In this document: one piece after another, positions 1 through 8,086 of the stretch
Layout of the letters: the number at the start of each line of letters is the position of its first letter
Position numbering within the stretch: the stretch's first letter is position 1
From: Deltaproteobacteria bacterium
GTDB lineage: Bacteria > Desulfobacterota > Desulfomonilia > UBA1062
Length of the DNA stretch: 64,000 nucleotides
Assembly (NCBI GenBank): GCA_015486075.1
Contig: WFSG01000018.1
Coordinates: 23,437 to 87,436, forward strand
Direction of reading: 5' to 3'
Notes under the pieces: generated by a model
Seen by the model: only the letters and a program-made list of their open reading frames with translations
Database searches by the model: none
Told to the model about the DNA's origin: nothing
Made by a program: the position numbers and the translations under genes

Positions 1-278
1 CTGGGAGCACGTGTTGCAAACACCCCGTGCTCCTCCTTGTCCATGTAAGGCCTTACCTTAAGCGGTGCCTTCTTGGAAAGGTTAAAGTGGTACAATAAAA
101 TGATATGAGAAAAGTCTTCAAGGCCGCTTAATCCTTCTGCATATTCCTCGAAAACCTCTACCGTGCCCTTAACGCCATCTGCTGCAGAGGCCTGTATAGG
201 GGTGCCATTGGTTTTTTTAAAAGGAGAATGTATTATACCTATGGGTTTGAAACAAATATAATCGAGGCTTGAGCTCAT
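1..278 (-). CDS. trmO: tRNA m6t6A37 methyltransferase TrmO (partial, C-terminus cut by window edge)
   Basis: The 92 visible residues match the start of the TsaA/TrmO family, an S-adenosylmethionine-dependent enzyme that N6-methylates threonylcarbamoyladenosine at position 37 of tRNA-Thr. Visible hallmarks are FKPIGIIHSPFKK at residues 9-21, the GTVEVFEEYAEGL stretch near 38-50, FSHIILLYHF near 56-65, and HGVFATRAP just before the edge, all in family order. The rest of the gene lies left of the window. No Shine-Dalgarno sequence precedes the ATG at 278, but a promoter-like pair sits directly upstream (separate entry), so the message may be leaderless. Family assignment is firm; the start is likely but unproven. 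Confidence 0.85.
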   Translation of the reverse strand, partial: MSSSLDYICFKPIGIIHSPFKKTNGTPIQASAADGVKGTVEVFEEYAEGLSGLEDFSHIILLYHFNLSKKAPLKVRPYMDKEEHGVFATRAP

Positions 279-284
279 GCATAT

Positions 285-314
285 TGTATAACGTAATTTC
301 TGTTATATTTTCAA
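285..314 (-). promoter_or_regulatory. Possible sigma-70 promoter of trmO, leaderless
   Basis: On the minus strand TTGAAA (309-314) and TATACA (285-290) are separated by 18 bases. The predicted transcription start, 7 bases past the -10 box, falls on the A of the trmO start codon at 278. Prediction by eye only. Confidence 0.4.
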
Positions 315-362
315 CAAACATTTACGCCAAGGACCTAGATGGCCGAAAAAGAAGGCCAAATT

Positions 363-380
363 GAGGGCCCGAAAGCCCCC
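363..380 (-). terminator. Weak hairpin after the 36-residue membrane peptide gene
   Basis: On the minus strand GGGGGC pairs with GCCCTC around a TTTCGG loop (one G-U pair), beginning 8 bases past the stop at 388. No clean U run follows directly, though a T-rich stretch flanked by GGCC repeats comes about 10 bases later. This could be a terminator or only a stabilising hairpin. Confidence 0.3.
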
Positions 381-387
381 AATCTTT

Positions 388-498
388 CTAAAGACCTAAC
401 ATTTCGAGGACTTTCTTTTTTCTGTCCTCGTCCATGAAAACATAAGCCAATGCACCTACTGCAGAGAAAACAATAAGCCAAACTAGTAACTTTTTCAC
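388..498 (-). CDS. Small single-pass membrane peptide, 36 aa, unknown function
   Basis: The reading frame is open further upstream, but the only good ribosome site is GGGAGGTGA just before a GTG at 498, which gives a 36-residue product. Residues 4-22 (LLVWLIVFSAVGALAYVFM) form one hydrophobic helix with two lysines before it, followed by a charged tail DEDRKKKVLEMLGL, so the N-terminus is probably cytoplasmic or buried and the tail amphipathic. It lies downstream of csrA and the flagellar genes but has its own good promoter at 636-665. I recognise no family. The strong ribosome site and promoter argue that it is real; its function is unknown. Confidence 0.55.
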   Translation of the reverse strand: MKKLLVWLIVFSAVGALAYVFMDEDRKKKVLEMLGL

Positions 499-635
499 AA
501 CTTCACCTCCCTTAGCTTTTTTAATGTAAGTTTGCCAGTTATGCTTTTCGATATAGCCATCGTTAAATGAAAACCTAGTGATAAACATGCCTAAAAAAAT
601 TTTTATCCCCTAATTTCCAAATAGATAGCATGTTA

Positions 636-665
636 ATTATATAGGCTTTTGCTAACCAGTATCAA
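636..665 (-). promoter_or_regulatory. Sigma-70-type promoter upstream of the small membrane peptide
   Basis: On the minus strand TTGATA (660-665) and a consensus TATAAT (636-641) are 18 bases apart. The predicted start near 629 leaves an A/T-rich leader of about 130 bases before the GTG at 498. The 252-base gap between csrA and the peptide gene holds nothing else I can identify. Confidence 0.55.
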
Positions 666-750
666 CAAGTTTTCGTAAAAATTTGGTTCTTTACACGGTA
701 TGTATGTGAAGATATCTTGAAAAATTAGGTCGTTGTATGTCGATTTTCTT

Positions 751-990
751 TTACTTGGAATGACCTTTCTTGATCAGGTCATTCGCTGAAGACAAGTCTT
801 CTTTTCCCACCTCTGCGGCCCGCCTATTTTCTTCCTGTATCCTTAAGTAGACCTCTTCCCTGTGGACTGTTACGTTGGCCGGTGCCTTTATGCCCAGCTT
901 TACCTGCGTACCTCTGATATCCACGATGTATATCTGGACATCATCTCCTATGGCTATTGATTCTCCGACCTTCCGTGTCAGTATTAGCAA
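751..990 (-). CDS. csrA: Carbon storage regulator CsrA (post-transcriptional repressor)
   Basis: The 79-residue product begins [20 protein letters not shown], the RNA-binding core of CsrA/RsmA, and continues through VKLGIKAP and the conserved VHREEVY near residues 43-49. CsrA binds GGA motifs in mRNA leaders and in many flagellated bacteria restrains flagellin translation. The start is a TTG at 990 preceded by GGGAGGG at 5-base spacing; that ribosome site itself contains GGA, so autoregulation is conceivable. It follows flgK by 45 bases and is probably cotranscribed with it. FliW, the usual CsrA antagonist encoded beside it, is absent here. The C-terminal tail is slightly longer than in E. 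coli (61 aa). Confidence 0.95.
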   Translation of the reverse strand: MLILTRKVGESIAIGDDVQIYIVDIRGTQVKLGIKAPANVTVHREEVYLRIQEENRRAAEVGKEDLSSANDLIKKGHSK

Positions 991-1035
991 TGTGCCCTCC
1001 CATGGCTGTTACTTATAACATACTATTATTTTAGC

Positions 1036-2793
1036 CTATTGTTTAGTGGAAAGCAAGGTCTGAAGCATCTCATCGGATATGGATATTAGTTTTGCAGCTG
1101 CCTGATATGAGTGCTGGAATTTCAGCAATTGTGCCATCTCTTCATCCAGGTTTACCCCTGTTATACTTTCTTTTCTCTTTGTATATTGCGAGAGCAACGT
1201 GTCATTGTATTTTTCGTTCATCTGTGCGTTTTGAACGTGCACCCCCACGTCCGATACAAAAGAGCTATAATAGCTATCAAGGGTTGTATTCATACCATCG
1301 ATATTAATTACTGCATCTTGTAAGCCGTAGATGCCTAGAGCCACTTGGTTGTCTCCTGGAGCAATCTTTTTGTTTTCATCCAGATGCCCTGCTGATATCG
1401 CTTGGGGGTTGGATTCAATTGATGGATTAAGGCCAATGGTCTGGGTGAAATCGCCGGCGCTTTCATTCCAGTCAAAGAATGTGTTTATTCCAAGTATTGC
1501 AAGGGCATTATTATTGTCTGCACCGTCAGTAGGATTGATGGCAAAGGTATATCCACTGTCAGATGTTATGGAGAGTTTGTTGCTTGAGTTAATGGCTGCA
1601 TTCATGTGTGATATAGAGTTTATGTCATTTATAAGGTCAGCAACGGTTGCCCCGGAAGCAAGGGTGATCGGGTTGTCCGAGACCACGTTACCATCTTGGT
1701 CATACACCACTATGTCAAAGCTCCCTCCAGGATTGAACCTGTCGCTAAATTTGAAGTCAGTATCTATTACATCGGACGCACTGACATCTGCTGTGCTGGT
1801 AAGAGAACTAAGCGACGATAGGCCTGTGCCCTCTGAATGAAGAGAGTTTACCTGCCAGATAAGTTCCTTGGTAAACGTGTTCATAGAGCTTATGTACGAG
1901 CCTATCCTGTTATCCCTCACATCCACCCAACCTGCAAGCTTACCCTTATCTAGCCTGTTAGTTATATTGACTTGGCGTCCAGAATGGTCATTCCAGAAGA
2001 TCTGGCTATAATCGGTTGGTGTACCATCTGTATCCTGCTTTGTAGTGCTTAAATGGTATGTCTCGTTACCCAGCACAAGGGGAGTACCACCCAGGATGTA
2101 TACCATAACCTGTCCGCTTTTCTGCTCTTCGTAGTAGGATATGCCCATATATTCGGAGAGCTGCTCTAAGAGCATGTCTCTCTTGTCACGGAGATCGTTG
2201 GCATTGATCATCCCCTTTACTTCAACATTGGATATCTGCTGGTTCAAATCTGCTATCTCGTCTATCGTGGTGTTTATCTTTTTAACGGATGCCTGGATGT
2301 TGCTATCTAGATGTCTCTGGTAGGCCCTTAGATCGTAGTCAATGGACTTTATGGCCTGGACCAGGTTTGTTGTTTTGGCGAGCAAGGCATCCCTCTCCGG
2401 CAAGCTGTCGGGATTGTTGGCAAGGTCACTCCACGCATTCCAAAATTCACCTGTAAGATTGTTTATGCCTGTATCATTACTTTCATTAAAAATCATCTCT
2501 ATTTCTTCAAGTGCATCTTTTTGCGCACTGTACTTGCTGTAGTCAGATTTTTTTTCGCATACCTGCTCGTTCAGGAAATAATCGTAAGCCCTTTGGACCT
2601 CGGCTGCCCTAACACCCGTGCCGATCTGACCTGGACCCATTGTAATGGGATTGTTTGCCTCGAGCCTGAGACTTTGCTTTGAATATCCAGGTGTATTGGC
2701 ATTGGCTATGTTGTTGGATGTGATCTCCATGGCGAGCTGGCTTGCATAAAGTGCCCACCTCGCAATATTAAGCGCACCACTGATGCCTGGCAT
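1036..2793 (-). CDS. flgK: Flagellar hook-associated protein 1 FlgK
   Basis: FlgK forms the first hook-filament junction zone outside the cell. The 585-residue protein has the axial-protein signature NNIANANTPGYSKQ near residues 28-41 and the matching C-terminal heptad helix (FQHSYQAAAKLISISDEMLQ) near 560-580, with a central variable region of about residues 330-480 that includes an FlgK_D2-like segment. Its length is normal for the family. It starts 1 base after the stop of the FlgN-like chaperone gene (TGATATG arrangement), its usual partner. FlgL, which normally follows flgK, is missing from this locus. Confidence 0.95.
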   Translation of the reverse strand: MPGISGALNIARWALYASQLAMEITSNNIANANTPGYSKQSLRLEANNPITMGPGQIGTGVRAAEVQRAYDYFLNEQVCEKKSDYSKYSAQKDALEEIEMIFNESNDTGINNLTGEFWNAWSDLANNPDSLPERDALLAKTTNLVQAIKSIDYDLRAYQRHLDSNIQASVKKINTTIDEIADLNQQISNVEVKGMINANDLRDKRDMLLEQLSEYMGISYYEEQKSGQVMVYILGGTPLVLGNETYHLSTTKQDTDGTPTDYSQIFWNDHSGRQVNITNRLDKGKLAGWVDVRDNRIGSYISSMNTFTKELIWQVNSLHSEGTGLSSLSSLTSTADVSASDVIDTDFKFSDRFNPGGSFDIVVYDQDGNVVSDNPITLASGATVADLINDINSISHMNAAINSSNKLSITSDSGYTFAINPTDGADNNNALAILGINTFFDWNESAGDFTQTIGLNPSIESNPQAISAGHLDENKKIAPGDNQVALGIYGLQDAVINIDGMNTTLDSYYSSFVSDVGVHVQNAQMNEKYNDTLLSQYTKRKESITGVNLDEEMAQLLKFQHSYQAAAKLISISDEMLQTLLSTKQ

Positions 2794-2794
2794 A

Positions 2795-3274
2795 TCAAGT
2801 CCCCCCTTTTGTGCTACTACTGGAACTGTTTGCTACCATGCCTGACCTTGTGTAAGTGTTTTCTTTGATTTGTATGAAAGGTTTTAATTGTTCGTCTATC
2901 TCCCTGAGTCGCCTTTCTACCAGTGTTTTAGATATCTTGTTTAGACCTGATACCTTTCTCCACAGTGTTATCAGTTCCTGCTGAAGGGTTCTTAGCCCTG
3001 GGGCATCTGCAGGTCTAATAGACAGATTGTAGTAGGCTCTATTATTGCGTCTGTCCTTTGCAATCCTGTCAATAATGGCTTGTTTCCGAGGAAGAGATTC
3101 CTCGAGTGAGTCTACATTACCCCCTATGATATCTTCCACCTCCTGCTCCATTATGCCCAAGAGTTCGGATACCAGTCTTTTCTCGTATGACAGCACGTCT
3201 CCAATGTCCTTGCTTTTCATGGTTCTATCTCTCCCATTCATATTTTTATCGGCAGAATAAAAGGGACTCTCCAT
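2795..3274 (-). CDS. flgN: FlgN-like flagellar export chaperone
   Basis: This 159-residue, strongly helical protein (charged heptads throughout, no signal peptide) sits between flgJ and flgK, the standard place of FlgN, the cytoplasmic chaperone that escorts FlgK and FlgL to the export apparatus. The segment around residues 34-60 (EKRLVSELLGIMEQEVEDI, then an LPRKQAII motif) fits FlgN. The ATG at 3274 overlaps the flgJ stop (TAATG) with AGGA 7 bases upstream. A second ATG at 3220, behind GGGAGAG, would give a 141-residue form. Identity rests on weak sequence similarity plus strong context. Confidence 0.75.
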   Translation of the reverse strand: MESPFYSADKNMNGRDRTMKSKDIGDVLSYEKRLVSELLGIMEQEVEDIIGGNVDSLEESLPRKQAIIDRIAKDRRNNRAYYNLSIRPADAPGLRTLQQELITLWRKVSGLNKISKTLVERRLREIDEQLKPFIQIKENTYTRSGMVANSSSSSTKGGT

Positions 3275-3549
3275 TATGTTTTCCTGGCTTGCTGGATCTG
3301 GTTATAAAGTATGGACCCTATTCCTAGGCCGTTACCCTTAGAGATCTCTTTTGCTATGTTTAAGTAAAGCATATCTTTGTAAATGCTTCCTGCTAGTCCA
3401 TCACCTAGGAAACCCTCAGGTACGCTTTTTCCCATGACCTTCATAAGCTGGTAGGTAAATATGGACTCGAACTCCTGACATGCCTGCTTTAATGCCTTGC
3501 TAGGATCAGTTTCTTTTAGATGATAAAGCTGGGATATCTCTTTTATCAT
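3274..3549 (-). CDS. flgJ: Flagellar rod assembly protein, FlgJ N-terminal domain only
   Basis: The 91 residues correspond to the rod-binding domain of FlgJ: CQEFESIFTYQLMKVM near residues 24-39, then EGFLGDGLAGSIYKDMLYL near 45-63 and KGNGLGIGSILYNQI near the end. The muramidase domain that gamma-proteobacterial FlgJ carries is absent, as is common in delta-proteobacteria, so another lytic enzyme must open the peptidoglycan for the rod. The ATG overlaps the flgI stop by four bases (ATGA), showing translational coupling. Confidence 0.9.
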   Translation of the reverse strand: MIKEISQLYHLKETDPSKALKQACQEFESIFTYQLMKVMGKSVPEGFLGDGLAGSIYKDMLYLNIAKEISKGNGLGIGSILYNQIQQARKT

Positions 3550-4634
3550 ATTATCTCCAGTTCAGCATGCAAGGCACCTGCTGCCTTTATGGCCTGTAGT
3601 ATGACGATAAGATCCCTGGGGGTTACGCCTATTGCATTAAGTGCGCTTACTAGGTCACCTATGGTTGCCCCTTTTGGTAGCAAGACTAGATTTCTTCCGC
3701 CCTCGGATACCCTAACGCCTGTTTTTGGCGTTATAACGGTTCTTCCAGTAGAAAAAGGTGTTGGCTGTGATACTTGTGGTGCCTCTGTTATCTTTATGCT
3801 CAGGTTTCCATGTGCAATGGCAACGGTAGATATCCTGACATCTTTGCCCATTACAACAGTCCCTGTCCTCTCGTTTACGATTACCTTTGCACGGGAGTCT
3901 GGCACAACGTTTATACCCTCTATAAGGGATATAAAATCTACCACGTTTTTTGTGTATTTTTTTGGCACCCTAACCGTTACGGTAGAGATGTCTTCAGCCT
4001 GTGCCACGTGAAGCCTGACATATGAGTTGATAGATTTTGCCAGCCTGTGGGCAGTAGTAAAGTCAGGGTCATCAAGCAGTAGCTTTATCTTGTTATTAAA
4101 CTTGAACTCTAGCGAGCGTTCCAGTACAGCCCCGTTGGGTATTCTTCCGGCAGTAGGAAAGTTCTTGGTAACACCTGTGCCTGATGCACCTGATACTGCA
4201 AATCCACCCACAGACACCGGGCCCTGTGCCATGGCATACACCTTGCCATCAGGGCCGTATAGAGGGGTTGATATAAGGGTTCCGCCTGCCAGGGATGTTG
4301 CGTCACCTATGGAGGATATTGTGCAGTCCAACATCTGGCCGCTTTTTGCAAATGGTGGCATGGTTGCTGTCACAACAACGGCGGCAACGTTCTTTACCTT
4401 CAGGAGGTCTGGGTCTACAATTATGCCCATATACTTGAGCATGTTAGCAAGAGATCGTATAGTAAACTCCGAGCCAGCCTTGTCTCCTGTACCGTTTAGC
4501 CCCACTACGAGACCGTAACCCAGTATTTTGTTCTCTCTTACACCCTGTATTTCCACGAGGTCCTTTACCCTTACCCCTAGCACCGGGGTTGACAACGTCG
4601 TAATACTAATCAGCAATATTAATAATTTTTTCAT
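3546..4634 (-). CDS. flgI: Flagellar P-ring protein FlgI
   Basis: FlgI builds the periplasmic ring around the flagellar rod. The start chosen is the ATG at 4634, which follows GAGGTG at good spacing and gives a signal peptide MKKLLILLISITTLSTPVLG; an ATG 21 bases upstream lacks a ribosome site. The 362-residue protein shows RVKDLVEIQGVRENKILGYG at the mature N-terminus, then GLVVGLNGTGDK, and later the NERTGTVVMG and ATIGDLVSALNAIGVTPRDL blocks typical of FlgI. It lies between flgH and flgJ; the ribosome site overlaps the end of flgH. Confidence 0.95.
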   Translation of the reverse strand: MKKLLILLISITTLSTPVLGVRVKDLVEIQGVRENKILGYGLVVGLNGTGDKAGSEFTIRSLANMLKYMGIIVDPDLLKVKNVAAVVVTATMPPFAKSGQMLDCTISSIGDATSLAGGTLISTPLYGPDGKVYAMAQGPVSVGGFAVSGASGTGVTKNFPTAGRIPNGAVLERSLEFKFNNKIKLLLDDPDFTTAHRLAKSINSYVRLHVAQAEDISTVTVRVPKKYTKNVVDFISLIEGINVVPDSRAKVIVNERTGTVVMGKDVRISTVAIAHGNLSIKITEAPQVSQPTPFSTGRTVITPKTGVRVSEGGRNLVLLPKGATIGDLVSALNAIGVTPRDLIVILQAIKAAGALHAELEII

Positions 4635-4642
4635 GCTACACC

Positions 4643-5341
4643 TCAAAACGGCCATACCTTATCAACGAGCCTTGAGAGCCAGCCCCTTTCCTCCTGGTCC
4701 CCAATTATTCCAGAGCCGTAGTATGCGAGCCTTAGGTCTGCTATGTAACTGGATTGTATCGTGTTATTGCCACTTATGTCCTCTGGCCTGATGATGCCGG
4801 AAAGTATTATGTACTGGGTTTCATGATTGAGTCGTATCTGTTTTTTACCGCGTATAAACATGTTGCCAGACGGCAGTATGCGCACTATCCTTGCGGCTAC
4901 AGTTGCTTGTACATCACCTGTCCTGGATGTCTTGCCGTCGCCCTCAAATTCAGAATCCGTATGTGCCGTTATACCTGGGTTAAGATTTGTTCCGTTAACA
5001 GAGGCATGGTTGAGGGGTAGACCAACCAGGTTGCCGATGGAGTTAACAACGTCGTTGGTCCGCTTTGTCTTTGTCTTTGCCTCTTTGTGGCCCGAAGAAT
5101 TTTCTATTATCTGGACCTGTACTATGTCTCCAACGTTTTTAGCCTTTAGGTCCGAGTAAAGGTTAACGAACTTATATCTAGGTGACCACAGGGATCCAGG
5201 GGGGGTCAGCCTTTCACCAGGTGCTTCTGCGGGTATTGCCAGCTCATCTGGCTTTACAGGGAACTCTGCCTGATACGCACAGCCGGTTAATAAGGCTACC
5301 GTACATAGAATGCACAAAATGCCAGCCATCTTTATCTTCAT
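4643..5341 (-). CDS. flgH: Flagellar L-ring lipoprotein FlgH
   Basis: FlgH forms the outer-membrane ring of the basal body. The 232-residue precursor has a lipoprotein signal ending LLTGC, with the acylated cysteine at residue 21. It continues with the family blocks PGSLWSPRY near 48-56, DIVQVQIIENSSGHKEAKTK near 72-91, and IRPEDISGNNTIQSSYIADL near 183-202. Start at 5341 behind TAGGAG. It lies 9 bases after flgA and just before flgI, the usual order. Confidence 0.95.
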   Translation of the reverse strand: MKIKMAGILCILCTVALLTGCAYQAEFPVKPDELAIPAEAPGERLTPPGSLWSPRYKFVNLYSDLKAKNVGDIVQVQIIENSSGHKEAKTKTKRTNDVVNSIGNLVGLPLNHASVNGTNLNPGITAHTDSEFEGDGKTSRTGDVQATVAARIVRILPSGNMFIRGKKQIRLNHETQYIILSGIIRPEDISGNNTIQSSYIADLRLAYYGSGIIGDQEERGWLSRLVDKVWPF

Positions 5342-5350
5342 AATCTACTC

Positions 5351-6310
5351 CTAGAACTCAACCCGTACCCGCGAAGCAGCCACAACAGTACCAAAAACCT
5401 GCCTTCCCGATGAGAGATTCTTAACCGGAATGGTGTCCTTGATATAGCCGTCTCGTAACGCGATACCTTTGTCTGATACGACGATATTGTTCCCCACGGC
5501 CTCTATTAGAACAACCTGGCCGCGTGATATAACCGGAGGCTTTTCTATGTTGGATGCGAGGATGGGTTGATCCTTTTTTATGTATGTCTTTGCCCTCATA
5601 CCTATGCAATCCCTTGGATCCATTACGAGAGCTGGCCAGTGTGATATATCCAGATGCTTTATGTACAGGTCATTTTTCGTAATGACACGTCCACGGCTTA
5701 TGGTATGCCTGGGAACAGGTATATCCGTCCTAAAGGTTATGAAGGCACTTACATGGACGATTTTCCTGTCAAGCATATCCCTCCCAAATATGATGGATCC
5801 TGACGTGGGACCTATAAACCTGCTCCTTTGACTAAATTTCACGAAGCAGCTTTTGCTCGCCTCTTCAGGTACCCGTACCTTTAAAGGGGCGTTGAAATTC
5901 TTGATTTTTATTTCGCCTCTGTGATGCCAGGGGTTCTTAGCTATCAAGGTTTTTGTGAAGATGTTTTGGAGCGTTTGCTTGGATATATTCACATAACTGC
6001 GCATAATACGTATTTCATCGGGCCCGTACATCTGGATTTTATCTTTGTAGCTGGAGACAATCTTGTCCTTTATATACCTCTTGGAAAGGAGAACGTGATC
6101 CAAGTTCCGGGGGAACTTTGCTATTAGCATACTTGATAGTTTCAGAGTCACGTCTCCTCTTACTTTTGCTATGTCTCCAAGGTGAATCAAGCGGCTTTTT
6201 ACCTTGGCCTGGTCTTTTAGCATTACCAGGGTTTTTGCGTGTACAGGGGAGGACATTAAAAGGAGTGTTAACGCCAGGATCGTGCCTATATATGGGATAA
6301 GTCTATTCAT
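5351..6310 (-). CDS. flgA: Flagellar P-ring assembly chaperone FlgA
   Basis: FlgA is a periplasmic chaperone that assists FlgI polymerisation. The 319-residue protein has a signal peptide (about residues 1-25, ending PVHA), a variable N-terminal half, and a C-terminal SAF-type region beginning near RHTISRGRVITKNDL, with the conserved GMRAKTYIKKDQPILASNIE at about 234-253 and RGQVVLIEAVGNNIVVSDKG at 262-281. It ends in GTVVAASRVRVEF. Located between flgG and flgH, 9 bases from each. Confidence 0.92.
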   Translation of the reverse strand: MNRLIPYIGTILALTLLLMSSPVHAKTLVMLKDQAKVKSRLIHLGDIAKVRGDVTLKLSSMLIAKFPRNLDHVLLSKRYIKDKIVSSYKDKIQMYGPDEIRIMRSYVNISKQTLQNIFTKTLIAKNPWHHRGEIKIKNFNAPLKVRVPEEASKSCFVKFSQRSRFIGPTSGSIIFGRDMLDRKIVHVSAFITFRTDIPVPRHTISRGRVITKNDLYIKHLDISHWPALVMDPRDCIGMRAKTYIKKDQPILASNIEKPPVISRGQVVLIEAVGNNIVVSDKGIALRDGYIKDTIPVKNLSSGRQVFGTVVAASRVRVEF

Positions 6311-6319
6311 TTTTTAACC

Positions 6320-7111
6320 TTACCTCACAAGGTTATTGGCGATCTGTAGCATAGAATCAGCCGTTTTTATGGCCTTTGAGTTGATCTCATATGCCCTCTG
6401 GCCAGCAATCATATTTATCATTTCCTCCACGGCATCCACATTAGACATCTCAAGGTATCCCTGGGCAATGGTTCCAAAGTTATCCGTACCAGGAACACCT
6501 TCCACGGCATCGCCCGATGAATCAGTGGCTATGTAATAATTTTCTCCAATGGCCTTTAGCCCTGCCGGGTTTGTGAAAGTATAGATAGGTATACTTCCTG
6601 TAGCCAGAACAGTATCTGATGCATCAAGACATGTTATATCTCCATTTTTTGCGATTACAATGTTGGTCGTGTTTGAAGGCACGCTGAACTCGGGCTGTAG
6701 CCTGTCACCCCTGGAATTGACTATGTAGCCGTCCTTGTCCAGCTTGAAGGATCCCTCCCTGGTGTATACCTCCTGGTTATCCTGGTCAGCTGCTATAACC
6801 TTGAAAAAGCCATCTCCTTCTATGGCAAGGTCCAGCTTGTTTTTTGTCTGTATATAGTCACCTTGGGTAAAAATCTTGCTAACCGCAACAGGTCCTGTGC
6901 CCATGCCAACTTCGATGCCCACTGGCACGTACCCACCTGCCGCTGTTTGGCTGCCCAGTTCCTTGTACGTTGTGTACATCAGGTCCTCGAATTCAGCCCT
7001 GCTCTTTTTGAAACTTTCAGTGTTCACGTTAGCAAGGTTATTTGCCATGACATCAATGAGCATCTGTTGTGCGCTCATTCCTGTTGCAGCTGTCCACATG
7101 GCTCTGATCAT
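6320..7111 (-). CDS. flgG: Flagellar distal rod protein FlgG
   Basis: FlgG forms the distal rod that connects the basal body to the hook. It has 263 residues, the usual length. The N-terminal axial motif ANNLANVNTESFKKSRAEFE lies near residues 24-43 and the C-terminal partner helix SNVDAVEEMINMIAGQRAYE near 223-242. The start at 7111 follows GGGAGG at good spacing. It sits directly after flgF and before flgA in the sigma-54-led operon. Confidence 0.95.
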   Translation of the reverse strand: MIRAMWTAATGMSAQQMLIDVMANNLANVNTESFKKSRAEFEDLMYTTYKELGSQTAAGGYVPVGIEVGMGTGPVAVSKIFTQGDYIQTKNKLDLAIEGDGFFKVIAADQDNQEVYTREGSFKLDKDGYIVNSRGDRLQPEFSVPSNTTNIVIAKNGDITCLDASDTVLATGSIPIYTFTNPAGLKAIGENYYIATDSSGDAVEGVPGTDNFGTIAQGYLEMSNVDAVEEMINMIAGQRAYEINSKAIKTADSMLQIANNLVR

Positions 7112-7122
7112 CTGTTACCTCC

Positions 7123-7860
7123 CTAGGCAAGTATGCCTATATCTCTTATTGACATGGAATAGGTATCCTTGAATGTTTTAATTACCTTCTGGAACGACTC
7201 GTACGCCCTCTGTGTAGTAATCAGCCCTACCATTTCCTTTACCGCTTCCACGTTTGACATCTCTAGGCTTCCCTGGGAAATGGAAGGTACATCAATGGGT
7301 ACTGGCATTCCACCTTTACGTATACCAAAAAGGTTTCTACCTTGTTTTATCAGGTATTTGGGTGGGATATCTACTACCTTAAGTTTGTCTATTGAGGAAC
7401 CATTCACCTCGATGTTGCCGTCTGGGGAGATCACCACCTTTCCCTGCTCAAGGGTAATATCACCGCCTTCGCCCTGGACTGCGTTACCATGGATGTCTAC
7501 CAGCAGGTTATCCTTTGATATGTGAAAATTACCTGCCCTTGTGTATTTCATGCCTTTGTCCGTTTTTACCACGAAGAAGCCTTTTCCTATTATGGCTAGG
7601 TCAAGCGGGTTACCCGTGTGATGGATAGGACCTTGGGTTGTGTCGACATGTTCTTTTTCCGTAATAACATCCAGTGATGTCCTTTTGTACTGGCCCTGTG
7701 CCAATGTAGATGTGTCAAGAAGCCTTGCGAACTCTTCAAACGATATATCATCCTTTTTAAAACCAACGGTGTTTATATTCGCAATGTTGTTAGATATGAT
7801 ATTGAGCCTTTGTTCCATGCACATGGCGCCTGCTGCCGCTGTGTATATGCCTTGATCCAT
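7123..7860 (-). CDS. flgF: Flagellar proximal rod protein FlgF
   Basis: This is the first gene of the flagellar operon. The 245-residue product is a FlgF-type rod protein: SNNIANINTVGFKKDDISFE near residues 23-42, a hook-basal-body DUF1078-like middle containing LDLAIIGKGFFVV near 86-98, and MSNVEAVKEMVGLITTQRAY near the C-terminus. It is shorter than FlgG and lies directly upstream of it, which supports FlgF rather than a second FlgG. GAGGAGAAGG precedes the ATG, and the sigma-54 promoter lies only 26 bases upstream of it, giving a very short leader. Confidence 0.9.
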   Translation of the reverse strand: MDQGIYTAAAGAMCMEQRLNIISNNIANINTVGFKKDDISFEEFARLLDTSTLAQGQYKRTSLDVITEKEHVDTTQGPIHHTGNPLDLAIIGKGFFVVKTDKGMKYTRAGNFHISKDNLLVDIHGNAVQGEGGDITLEQGKVVISPDGNIEVNGSSIDKLKVVDIPPKYLIKQGRNLFGIRKGGMPVPIDVPSISQGSLEMSNVEAVKEMVGLITTQRAYESFQKVIKTFKDTYSMSIRDIGILA

Positions 7861-7885
7861 ATGCCTTCTCCTCGGCCATGGAAAA

Positions 7886-7900
7886 GCAACTTCGGTGCCA
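7886..7900 (-). promoter_or_regulatory. Sigma-54 (RpoN) promoter of the flgF-flgK operon
   Basis: On the minus strand TGGCAC, five bases (CGAAG), then TTGC followed by TTTT matches the -24/-12 consensus of sigma-54 promoters exactly in the key positions. The predicted start is near 7875, about 15 bases before the flgF start codon, leaving room only for the ribosome site. Transcription should need an enhancer-binding protein of the FleQ/FlrC/FlgR type, not encoded in this window. The 226-base divergent gap otherwise holds the ribosome site of the asmA-like gene. Confidence 0.85.
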
Positions 7901-8086
7901 CGCCTTTCTCATGCATTATTTAGCATGCATGCGTCGTTAAAATGCAGGATACGGAGGAAAGATTTTCCAGTACCCAACCTTTTTTTCCTACTCGGTCAGG
8001 ACTGACAAGGGTTTATTTGCCATGCTTGTTATGGGCTTTATTTTTTTGATGGCTTAGTATATCTACGGAGTGGAGGGGACAGATAA

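Noticed and set aside
498..629. Possible cyclic-di-GMP riboswitch in the leader of the 36-residue peptide gene
   Set aside because: The conserved GEMM segments and tetraloop receptor are not present.
1092..2542. Several plus-strand open frames of 60-170 codons opposite flgK
   Set aside because: They are antisense shadows of a well-supported flgK frame, with no ribosome sites or recognisable sequence.
8000..8086. Promoter TTGCCA/TATTTT for the asmA-like gene
   Set aside because: Both boxes are weak and the spacing is arbitrary in a T-rich stretch; not listed as a feature.
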